The notes below the pieces were generated by a model. The model was not told the DNA's origin and searched no databases. It worked only from the letters and a program-made list of their open reading frames with translations. Of a stretch of 5,121 bases of DNA, positions 1-5,121 are shown in pieces. The stretch is from contig JADZBW010000317.1 of NCBI GenBank assembly GCA_020851885.1, positions 1-5,121 on the forward strand. Direction: 5' to 3'. How positions within the stretch are numbered: the first letter of the stretch is position 1; each line of letters begins with the position of its first letter. The DNA is from Fimbriimonadaceae bacterium. Its GTDB lineage: Bacteria; Armatimonadota; Fimbriimonadia; Fimbriimonadales; Fimbriimonadaceae. Both the position numbers and the translations under genes were made by a program.

Positions 1-1
1 C

Positions 2-490
2 AGCGCCTCGACCCTCCATCGCCCCGGCATGAAGCCGATCGAAACGGCTCAGCAGGCCGCCGAAGCGCTGCGCCCCCTCGCTGGCGACGCCGCCTACCTG
101 CTCTTCACCCTGGGAATCGTGGGGACGGGGATCCTCGCGGTGCCCGTGCTCGCGGGATCGGCGGCCTATGCGGTGGCCGAGGGGTTCCACTGGGAGGGCT
201 CCCTCAACGACCGACCCAAGGTGGCGCAGAAGTTCTACGTGGTAATCGCCTTGGCGGTCTTGGTTGGCCTTGGCCTGAACCTACTTGAGATCAGCGCGGT
301 CAAAGCCCTCTTCTACTCGGCGGTCGCCAACGGCGTCTTGGCTCCTCCGCTTGTGGTCCTGGTGACGGTGATGACCAGTCAGAAGGATGTGATGGGGGAT
401 CATGTCAGCCCACCCTGGATGCGCATTTTGGGTTGGGTGACGGCAGGGGCGATGTCGGCGGCGGCAATCGCCATGTTTGTTTCCACTTGA
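2..490 (+). CDS. NRAMP-family divalent metal (Mn2+/Fe2+) transporter, C-terminal part, 5' end off the window
   Basis: This is the C-terminal 162 residues of an inner-membrane proton-coupled importer of Mn2+, Fe2+ or related divalent cations. The frame is open to the left edge, and the residues before the first ATG (position 29) already fit the family: a TLH stretch followed by the TAQQAAEALRPLAG block that leads into a late membrane helix. That ATG is therefore internal. Counting from it, hydrophobic segments lie at about residues 20-45 (with GIVGTGILAVPVLAGSAAYA), 68-86, 92-115 and 131-152, matching the last four helices of the NRAMP fold. The loop with FHWEGSLNDRPK between the first two is also typical. 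The metal-binding DPGN and MPH motifs of helices 1 and 6 would lie upstream and cannot be checked, so metal specificity is unknown. Stop TGA is at 488-490. mqnE follows on the same strand after 82 bp. Confidence 0.88.
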   Translation, partial: SASTLHRPGMKPIETAQQAAEALRPLAGDAAYLLFTLGIVGTGILAVPVLAGSAAYAVAEGFHWEGSLNDRPKVAQKFYVVIALAVLVGLGLNLLEISAVKALFYSAVANGVLAPPLVVLVTVMTSQKDVMGDHVSPPWMRILGWVTAGAMSAAAIAMFVST

Positions 491-502
491 TCGGGCATCC
501 AT

Positions 503-520
503 TTGCCCCCGGGGCGGCAA
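503..520 (+). terminator. GC-rich imperfect palindrome after the transporter gene, possible weak terminator
   Basis: Twelve bases after the transporter stop codon, TTGCC (503-507) and GGCAA (516-520) form complementary arms around a C-run followed by a G-run. A short pyrimidine stretch (CTTT) follows, but there is no real T-run, so rho-independent function is doubtful. It could also be chance in GC-rich DNA. Confidence 0.2.
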
Positions 521-549
521 CTTTCAACAATAAATGAAAGTTCATCGGG

Positions 550-555
550 TATCAT
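550..555 (+). promoter_or_regulatory. Possible -10 element (TATCAT) upstream of mqnE
   Basis: TATCAT matches the sigma-70 -10 consensus at five of six bases. It would place transcription start near 562, about 11 bases before the preferred mqnE ATG at 573. I see no good -35 at normal spacing and no extended -10 TG, so this is weak. If real, it would rule out the upstream ATG at 534 as the start codon. Confidence 0.22.
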
Positions 556-572
556 GCCTCCAGGTTCTTGGC

Positions 573-1727
573 ATGGCACTGACACCCGAACGGATTTACG
601 GCGACCTCCTCGACATTTACCGAAAGGTGGACGCGGGCGAAAGACTGAGTTACGAGGATGGCGTTCGCCTCTACGAGACTCCCAACTTGACGGCAGTCGG
701 GCAGATGGCGAACATCGTGCGCGAGCGTCGCCATGGCGCTCGGACCTACTTTGTGCGTAACCAGCACATCAACTACACGAACATCTGTAACAAGTTCTGT
801 AAGTTCTGCTCTTTCTACGCTAAGAAAGGCGGCCCCGCGCCCTATCAGATGTCCATCGAGACGGTCCGAGAGCGCCTGGAATGGCATCGTGAAGCCAACC
901 TGACCGAGATCCACATGGTCGGCGGTATCAATCCCCGACTTCCCTACCAGTACTACCTCGACCTCGTCCGGGTGGTGAAAGAGACCCTGCCCGGCGTCCA
1001 TGTGAAGGCCTTCACGGCGGTAGAGATTGTGGAGATTGCCCGCCAGGGCAAGGTTACGGTCGAGCAAGCGCTCGCCGACCTTATCGAAGCTGGCCTGGAC
1101 TCCCTACCCGGCGGCGGCATCGAGATATTGAGCGACCGCGTCCACGCCGAGCTTTTCGGCAAGAAACTGAACGGCGAAGAGTGGAAGAACGTGGCCCGCG
1201 CCGCCTCCAAGCTGGGCTTGAAGCAGTACGCCACCATGCTCTATGGCCACATCGAGACCCATGAGGAGCGGGTCCACCACCTCGTCCAACTGCGCGAACT
1301 GCAGGATGAGACTCAGAACTTCCTCACCATGACCCCGCTGTGCTTCCACCCCGAAGCCACCGAGCTCGAGCATATCGCGAAACCAACCGGCGACACCGAC
1401 TTGCGGAATATCGCCGTCTCCCGCTTGATGCTGGACAACTTCGAGCACATCAAGAGCTTCTGGATCATGAACACCGTGCCCGTCACCCAAATGGCGCTTT
1501 GGTATGGCGCGGACGACGCCGACGGAACCGTCCACGAGTACGAGATCACCTACCGGGAAGGAGAGTTCGGCAACAAGAGTCAGGCCCTCACCCGGGACAA
1601 CATGATCAAGATGATCGAGGAAGTCCATCGTATCCCCGTCGAACGAGACTCCCTTTACAACGAGATCGTGCGAGATGAAGCGGTCAAGCCAAGTCGCACG
1701 CTCAAACCGATTCAATTGATCGGTTAA
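573..1727 (+). CDS. mqnE: Aminofutalosine synthase MqnE (radical SAM, menaquinone biosynthesis)
   Basis: MqnE joins the adenosyl radical of S-adenosylmethionine to 3-[(1-carboxyvinyl)oxy]benzoate, giving aminofutalosine in the futalosine route to menaquinone. It is cytosolic and binds a [4Fe-4S] cluster. The cluster motif CNKFCKFC is plain, with cysteines at residues 72, 76 and 79 counted from this start. Other family blocks follow in order: HMVGGINP, HVKAFTAVEI, GLDSLPGGGIEI, TMLYGHIET, LRELQDET, then RLMLDNFEHIKSFW near the C-terminus. Length is 384 residues, normal for MqnE. An in-frame ATG at 534 would add 13 residues (MKVHRVSCLQVLG) that do not look like the family N-terminus. Neither ATG has a strong Shine-Dalgarno (only CCAGG at 560-564 before 573), so I prefer 573. 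The sister enzyme MqnC is less likely because the SLPGGGIEI and LDNFEHIK blocks are of MqnE type. No other mqn gene is present. Confidence 0.93.
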   Translation: MALTPERIYGDLLDIYRKVDAGERLSYEDGVRLYETPNLTAVGQMANIVRERRHGARTYFVRNQHINYTNICNKFCKFCSFYAKKGGPAPYQMSIETVRERLEWHREANLTEIHMVGGINPRLPYQYYLDLVRVVKETLPGVHVKAFTAVEIVEIARQGKVTVEQALADLIEAGLDSLPGGGIEILSDRVHAELFGKKLNGEEWKNVARAASKLGLKQYATMLYGHIETHEERVHHLVQLRELQDETQNFLTMTPLCFHPEATELEHIAKPTGDTDLRNIAVSRLMLDNFEHIKSFWIMNTVPVTQMALWYGADDADGTVHEYEITYREGEFGNKSQALTRDNMIKMIEEVHRIPVERDSLYNEIVRDEAVKPSRTLKPIQLIG

Positions 1728-1748
1728 ACGAGAACTGTCCTTCAATTT

Positions 1749-1762
1749 GAGCCCAATGGCTC
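1749..1762 (+). terminator. Short hairpin after mqnE (GAGCC-CAAT-GGCTC), weak terminator candidate
   Basis: A perfect 5-bp stem with a 4-base loop lies 21 bases after the mqnE stop codon. The following bases are GC-rich rather than a T-run, so it may only slow polymerase or stabilise the 3' end. The position between genes is the main support. Confidence 0.25.
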
Positions 1763-1794
1763 GCCGCCGTTTCGCCCGCTGCTTTCAATATTCA

Positions 1795-1809
1795 ACACAT
1801 TTCATGTGT
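1795..1809. other. Perfect 6-bp inverted repeat ACACAT-TTC-ATGTGT
   Basis: Two 6-base arms (1795-1800 and 1804-1809) are exact reverse complements around a 3-base spacer, in AT-richer DNA between mqnE and the broken gene that starts at 1855. Such a dyad could be an operator half-site pair or a small hairpin. Nothing in the sequence identifies a binding protein, and a dyad this short can arise by chance. Confidence 0.25.
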
Positions 1810-1854
1810 CGCTTCTGACTTCTTGTGACAAAATACAGATAGTAGGTATGACGT

Positions 1855-2574
1855 ATGAAACAACTCCTACTCATCTTCTTTGCTTCAATTATCATGGGGT
1901 TTGTGGTCGCTGCGAGTTCTGTAATGCCCACGGATTATGGTGACGGACATCAGTGCGGCGCCACGAATAGTTCTTGTACGAATTGCGACTGCTTTGCACT
2001 TGCTTCTCTATTGGGCAGTTGATCAGTATCGCCAAAATAGCAAACGGATGCCGAACCCCCACCTTATCCGGGACACTTCGAAGCCCATCTTGCCGGGTGT
2101 TCTACGAACGGAAGAGGATTTCCAAAACCCCGACGCCCCCAAAATAGAATGGGATTCCAGCCTTGGGAAAGCTCCTGACACTTAGAACCTGAGCTTCTAT
2201 ATCCCCGCCAAACCCAAAATTGGCTGACCGATATTTGCGATGGCACTAGGACTCAACTGGAATCATAAGGTTTTTCCCAAGCCAGGGGAAGGATATCTTT
2301 GAGCGAATACAAATATCTATCAACGAACCAACGTGCGGATATTCCCTTCGGGTCTTCGCAAGTATCACTTCGGAGGCACCTATCTCGCCCACTGGAGCGA
2401 CGGCTTTGTCGAGCGGATTCCCTATAGTTCGATGTATCTGGTACCCATCAACAAATCATCCTGGGGCAGTTGACTCCGCGAGGTGCGAAAAGGGCAAAGA
2501 AGGCGTTTCCAATCACGAAGTGGTGGAATGAGCAAAATGCCAAGTCGGCAACGTCCTACATCTCGTGGGATTGA
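1855..2574 (+). pseudogene. Decayed gene for a membrane-anchored/secreted protein, probably DUF1559/H-X9-DG-like
   Basis: The reading starts at ATG 1855 with a signal or anchor segment (MKQLLLIFFASIIMGFVVAA), then a Cys-rich stretch (CTNCDCFALASLL). It hits TGA at 2020-2022 after 55 codons. One base over, the next frame continues with DQYRQNSKRMPNPHLIRD and EEDFQNPDAP, which resembles the 'YAQDxDGRxP ... FxCPD' core of H-X9-DG proteins. That frame is interrupted by stops at 2183, 2225 and 2300, yet later carries HFGGTYLAHWSDGFVERIP (2366-2422). This resembles the family's C-terminal 'H-GG-x-DGHV' signature, here with ten rather than nine residues between H and DG. It stops at 2471. The first frame then reads on as QLTPRGAKRAKKAF and KWWNEQNAKS to TGA 2572-2574. 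Restoring one G to the G-run at 2463-2466 would join these two parts. At least two frameshifts and three stops make an intact product unlikely. An alternative is that the 55-codon 5' piece is a small secreted peptide. The family link is by remembered pattern only. Confidence 0.55.
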
Positions 2575-2610
2575 GAACCGAATTCAATTCCGATTTTTGA
2601 ATGATCTACG

Positions 2611-2639
2611 TTGCGTAGGCGGCGTTGTTCCACTAGAAT
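2611..2639 (+). promoter_or_regulatory. Sigma-70-type promoter (TTGCGT-N17-TAGAAT) giving a leaderless transcript
   Basis: TTGCGT (2611-2616) and TAGAAT (2634-2639) are separated by the optimal 17 bases. The last base of the -10 box is seven positions before the A of ATG 2646, where transcription normally begins, so the mRNA should start at or within a base or two of the start codon. The six bases between (AGCGGT) leave no room for a transcribed Shine-Dalgarno. Leaderless genes with a -10 directly before the ATG are known in Deinococcus and several other phyla. Confidence 0.6.
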
Positions 2640-2645
2640 AGCGGT

Positions 2646-2861
2646 ATGCGAAAAGCAACTCAATTACTGGCTTCCATTGTCCTCTTGTCGGCATTTGCAT
2701 CGGCTCATGCCTTCTCCGACCCCACCGTGTATGTCACCGAGCAAGGCAAGGCGTACCATAAGAAGAACTGCACCCTCAAGCACGGCTCCACGGGCATGAA
2801 GCTCTCCGAGGCAAAGAAGAAGGGCTACAAGCCCTGCAAGGTCTGCAAGCCAGCGACGTAA
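2646..2861 (+). CDS. Small exported protein with H-x3-C ... C-x2-C putative metal-binding site
   Basis: This 71-residue protein has a classic Sec signal peptide: MRK, then a hydrophobic core (about residues 6-19), then a cleavage site probably after AHA (residue 22). The mature part of about 49 residues reads VYVTEQGKAYHKKNC, LSEAKKKGYKPCKVC and a final KPAT. It keeps H38, C42, C64 and C67, the pattern of a small zinc-ribbon-like module resembling the Ada metal-binding fold. The same module (YVT-x-GKxYH-x3-C ... LxEAKxxGYxPCxxC) is common at the ends of bacterial nucleases and surface proteins; here it stands alone. Disulfides instead of metal are possible outside the cytoplasm. The start is fixed by the signal peptide and by the promoter just upstream. 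It is monocistronic and convergent with the VIT–VWA gene. Its biological role is unknown. Confidence 0.8.
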   Translation: MRKATQLLASIVLLSAFASAHAFSDPTVYVTEQGKAYHKKNCTLKHGSTGMKLSEAKKKGYKPCKVCKPAT

Positions 2862-2864
2862 GGG

Positions 2865-2937
2865 GGGTAAGTGGGTGAATGGGTGAATAAGTTGAATTCG
2901 TAAGTAGGTAAGTAGGTGAATAGGCAAGTAGGTGAAC
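2865..2937 (+). repeat. Left arm of octamer array: nine GGGTGAAT/AGGTAAGT-type units
   Basis: Units run in 8-base steps: GGGTAAGT, GGGTGAAT twice, one extra A, then AGTTGAAT, TCGTAAGT, AGGTAAGT, AGGTGAAT, AGGCAAGT and AGGTGAAC. The consensus is RGGTRART/Y. The array begins three bases after the stop codon of the small exported protein. It is the reverse complement of the right arm and more diverged than it. Confidence 0.85.
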
Positions 2938-2979
2938 AGATACGGGTCCCCTCCCATTGACCCATTCACCTGTTCACCT
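2930..2979. terminator. Large inverted repeat between convergent genes, candidate bidirectional terminator
   Basis: The innermost left copy AGGTGAACAG (2930-2939) pairs perfectly over 10 bp with CTGTTCACCT (2970-2979), enclosing 30 bases. Outside this core the octamer arms continue to pair imperfectly and in several registers, so a much longer stem is possible. It sits between the 3' ends of two convergent genes and there is no T-run. Termination is inferred from position and folding potential. Confidence 0.4.
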
Positions 2980-3050
2980 ATTCACCTATTCACCCATTCA
3001 CCTATTCACCCATTCACCCATTCACCTCTTCACCCACGCCCCCATTCACC
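2955..3050 (+). repeat. Right arm of octamer array: twelve CATTCACC/TATTCACC-type units
   Basis: Twelve consecutive 8-base units start with CATTGACC. CATTCACC, TATTCACC, TGTTCACC and TCTTCACC follow, with one degenerate unit (CACGCCCC, 3035-3042) before the final CATTCACC (3043-3050). Phase is perfect throughout, indicating tandem expansion of an octamer. The last copy overlaps the 3' end of the minus-strand VIT–VWA gene and provides its TGA stop (3046-3048). Confidence 0.9.
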
Positions 3051-5121
3051 TCCCTCCCAGTTTCCTCACCCGATCGACCTCATCGATTTGAGCCAGCTCG
3101 ATAAGCAGCTTTGCGTCGCAGACGCCCATCACGACCTTCAGTTTTTCATCTGAGAAGTCGACTTTGAACCCCAGCTTATTGAACTTCTCGAGCACCGCCG
3201 CATCGAGATTCTTGAGCCAAATCTCGATTTCAACTTTGCCTTTCAAAGCCCTGAGATCCTTCTGGACTCGCGATTCATAGCGGTACCGGCGACGCTCTTC
3301 GGGCTTCATTTTCGAGTCGTCGACCCGCACAATGCTATTGTCGGCAGGATCATAAGTCACGAAGCTGGCCGACGTTGGCAACTGGCCGGTTTGCGTCTTG
3401 CCTGCCGCTGTGCGACCGCCATTACCTCCACCGCCAAATCCACCACCGCCATATCCACCGCCGCCAGATCCTGCTGACCCTCCCGGAATGCCGCCACGAA
3501 AAAGGCCCGAGACGGCCTTATCGGCCAGCTTCTCATTCCCAAAAATGCCCTCATAGCTGACGCCGTCCGCCATTTCGACCGGCACCGCGACCGTCCGCTG
3601 CCTGCCCCCGATGTTCACCACCTTCTTCTCCACCGCGACGAACGAAGTGAATTGCGTCATGATTTTGAACTCGAGCGCCAACTGGATGATGTCCTCATTG
3701 GCGACCCGCGAAGCCGCTGGATAGGCCGAGGCCAGGAAGTTCCTGCGGGTCAATTCATCGACTCGTTGCCGAGCCCAAATCGATTCCAGGGCCGGAGCAT
3801 TCGCCTGAGCCGGGAAATCAAGATTCAGGATTTTCGACCATGGCTTCCCACCTAAATTGCCAGTGAGGACCAATTGCCCGCGCCCGGCCTGGCTATAGCG
3901 GCCCGTAATGATCACCGGCTTCTCGCTGAACACGTCCGGAATCGCGGCCGGAAGGGCATCTTGAACGTCGACGCCACTAAAATGAGCATTGATCTGCGTC
4001 AGAACCGGCGTTTCCAGGCGCTTCACGAGCCTGGCCACCGCCGAATCTGCAGATTCGGCAAGGGTCACGTACTCCGCATCGCCCTTACCCTCATAAGCCA
4101 TTTGGTCGATCAGGTAACGATTGACCGAGTTGCCGATTCCAAAGGTGAACATTCGCGCTCGATCCCGATTCTTCTGAATGGAATCCAGAATGATCGCCTC
4201 ATTTCCCGCATAGCCATCGGTATTGAAAAGGACATACCGAAGTCGATTTGGGTCTGCCCTCGCGGTAAGGGCCGCAAGGACTCCCTGATCCAAGGCCGTC
4301 CCACCGCTGGCGGTCATTTTGTTCACAAATGCCTCAGCCTCTGCGATATTCGCAGGAGTGTTTGGCCGGGCGGCATCCCAAAGCTTGTATACCGAGGTGT
4401 TGAATCCCAGGACATTGAATGTGTCGTTGCGGCGAAGCGTTTTGATGAGCTTATTGGTCAGTTCTTTGGACTTATCGATTGGAAACCCGTTCTGGCTGCC
4501 GCTCTGATCCATCACAAAGATGATCTCCTTGGGCGCGATCTGTGCGGGCTGGACCGCCTTGGGAGGCATCAGGATGAGAGTGAAGAACCCACCTTTGGAC
4601 CCCATGTGAGTGAGGAAAGCGCTCTGCACCGAGTCGGTCGCCATTCGATATCGCAGGATGAAGTCGCGATTTGGAATCTCGTCTGCCTTGGCAAGTTTGA
4701 TGATCGCCTGCTCCTCGCCCCGACGGTTAACCGTCACTTTGTGGAGGATCGACTGGAACCCTTGGATCGGCGCGCCGGCATCCAAGTTCACCGTCAGGTC
4801 GATATTCGTACCCGTGCGCGTGCCTTTGGGAACGATCGGCGGGGCGATCTTGCCCGGATCGGGAGCGTTGCCAAGGTAGCGCGGACCAACCACCATCGGG
4901 AAGTTGAATTCGAACTGGCCCTCCTCATACTTGAGGACTTGGACGTAGGAGACGACGATCTTGATCTTCTCCCCCGGCATGATGTTGGCCACCGACTGCG
5001 TGAAAATATTCGGACGCTCTTGATCGAGCAGCGAGGCGGTTTGCCCTGCGTTCTTGGCCGCCTCATAAACACGCCGGGCCTCTTCTCTCCTCTTGATCTC
5101 CGCTTCGATCACGCGCGTCCC
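3046..5121 (-). CDS. VIT and von Willebrand factor A domain protein, N-terminus off the window
   Basis: The frame is open through the right edge. The first in-window start-type codon (GTG at 5110-5112) is internal to the VIT domain, and residues GTR precede it. Counting that Val as 1, residues 1-82 are the second half of the VIT domain (EARRVYEAAKNAG, LLDQERPNIFTQSVANI, FPMVVGPRY). The VWA domain spans about 195-370, with a complete MIDAS metal site: DQSGS (202-206), T272 in GGT, and D299 in NTDG. QRVDELTRRNFL and MTQFTSFVAVE (about 449-495) are typical of VIT–VWA proteins. A glycine-rich linker follows (540-567), then a C-terminal domain (about 620-688) with apparent beta-alpha-beta-beta-alpha-beta order. 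Family members are usually exported or envelope-associated and thought to bind proteins through the metal site. The signal peptide would lie outside the window and the ligand is unknown. The gene converges on the small exported protein gene, with the octamer array between them. Confidence 0.9.
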   Translation of the reverse strand, partial: GTRVIEAEIKRREEARRVYEAAKNAGQTASLLDQERPNIFTQSVANIMPGEKIKIVVSYVQVLKYEEGQFEFNFPMVVGPRYLGNAPDPGKIAPPIVPKGTRTGTNIDLTVNLDAGAPIQGFQSILHKVTVNRRGEEQAIIKLAKADEIPNRDFILRYRMATDSVQSAFLTHMGSKGGFFTLILMPPKAVQPAQIAPKEIIFVMDQSGSQNGFPIDKSKELTNKLIKTLRRNDTFNVLGFNTSVYKLWDAARPNTPANIAEAEAFVNKMTASGGTALDQGVLAALTARADPNRLRYVLFNTDGYAGNEAIILDSIQKNRDRARMFTFGIGNSVNRYLIDQMAYEGKGDAEYVTLAESADSAVARLVKRLETPVLTQINAHFSGVDVQDALPAAIPDVFSEKPVIITGRYSQAGRGQLVLTGNLGGKPWSKILNLDFPAQANAPALESIWARQRVDELTRRNFLASAYPAASRVANEDIIQLALEFKIMTQFTSFVAVEKKVVNIGGRQRTVAVPVEMADGVSYEGIFGNEKLADKAVSGLFRGGIPGGSAGSGGGGYGGGGFGGGGNGGRTAAGKTQTGQLPTSASFVTYDPADNSIVRVDDSKMKPEERRRYRYESRVQKDLRALKGKVEIEIWLKNLDAAVLEKFNKLGFKVDFSDEKLKVVMGVCDAKLLIELAQIDEVDRVRKLGGR
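3412..3495 (-). other. Glycine-rich low-complexity linker within the VIT–VWA protein
   Basis: Residues 540-567 (numbered from the internal GTG) are mostly glycine, with repeated GGGGYGGGGFGGGG-like units encoded by imperfect CCACCGCC repeats on the plus strand. It separates the conserved VIT–VWA body from the C-terminal domain. Such linkers vary in length between relatives through repeat slippage and probably act as a flexible spacer. Confidence 0.8.

Noticed and set aside
552..1067. 171-residue minus-strand open frame
   Set aside because: It is an antisense shadow of mqnE with no family features.
1104..1745. 213-residue minus-strand open frame
   Set aside because: It lies wholly opposite mqnE, whose motifs are unmistakable. 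Long antisense frames are expected in GC-rich coding DNA, and this one has no recognisable domain.
1823..1852. Promoter TTGTGA-N18-TATGAC before ATG 1855
   Set aside because: The -10 match is poor and ends only two bases before the ATG, so transcription would start inside the codons. Other registers give no good -10.
1937..2185. 82-residue plus-strand open frame as an intact gene
   Set aside because: It has no ribosome site or promoter, begins inside the preceding 55-codon frame, and its content fits the middle of a broken longer gene better than a separate protein.
2064..2246. 60-residue minus-strand open frame in the region without intact genes
   Set aside because: The composition is Trp/Gly/Pro-rich and not protein-like, there is no start signal, and the opposite strand explains the region better.
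2474..2639. Plus-strand frame 2 staying open after the TGA at 2471
   Set aside because: Its translation is Arg/Ser/Gln-rich and unlike a folded protein, while frame 1 over the same bases gives a more protein-like tail. It is probably chance.
2664..2969. 101-residue minus-strand open frame with repeated 'FTYLPIHLLTYLRI' text
   Set aside because: The repetitive peptide is simply the octamer array read through in one frame, and the rest is antisense to the small exported protein.
2865..3050. CRISPR array
   Set aside because: The repeated unit is 8 bases in direct tandem without unique spacers, and the two halves face opposite directions. No cas genes are present.

Overview
The window reads as GC-rich bacterial chromosome. 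A futalosine-pathway menaquinone gene, remains of a secreted protein of the DUF1559/H-X9-DG kind, a probably leaderless gene and a VIT–VWA protein together suggest a lineage such as Armatimonadota (Fimbriimonadia-like) or a planctomycete-type phylum. This assignment is inference from gene content only. There are no RNA genes, insertion sequences or CRISPR arrays that I can see.

Layout. Positions 2-490 (+) hold the 3' end of an NRAMP-family Mn2+/Fe2+ transporter whose 5' part lies off the left edge. Positions 573-1727 (+) hold mqnE, the radical SAM aminofutalosine synthase, complete. From 1728 to 2645 there is no intact gene. Most of this stretch (about 1855-2574) reads as a decayed gene: a hydrophobic N-terminus in one frame, a middle section in a second frame broken by three stops, and a C-terminal tail back in the first frame. 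Positions 2646-2861 (+) encode a 71-residue exported protein with a His/Cys metal-site pattern. It is preceded by a -35/-10 promoter placed so that transcription should begin at the ATG itself. Positions 2865-3050 hold two arms of an 8-bp tandem repeat in opposite orientation, lying between two convergent genes. Positions 3046-5121 (-) hold most of a large VIT plus von Willebrand factor A protein whose N-terminus lies off the right edge.

How the parts relate. The genes do not form one pathway. NRAMP and mqnE are co-directional and 82 bp apart but have unrelated roles, so adjacency alone is weak evidence for an operon. The small exported protein and the VIT–VWA protein converge on the octamer repeat, whose inverted arms could fold as a bidirectional terminator. 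The last octamer copy supplies the stop codon of the VIT–VWA gene. I see no convincing new multi-gene system. The most unusual items are the inverted octamer array, the leaderless promoter and the eroded secreted-protein gene.
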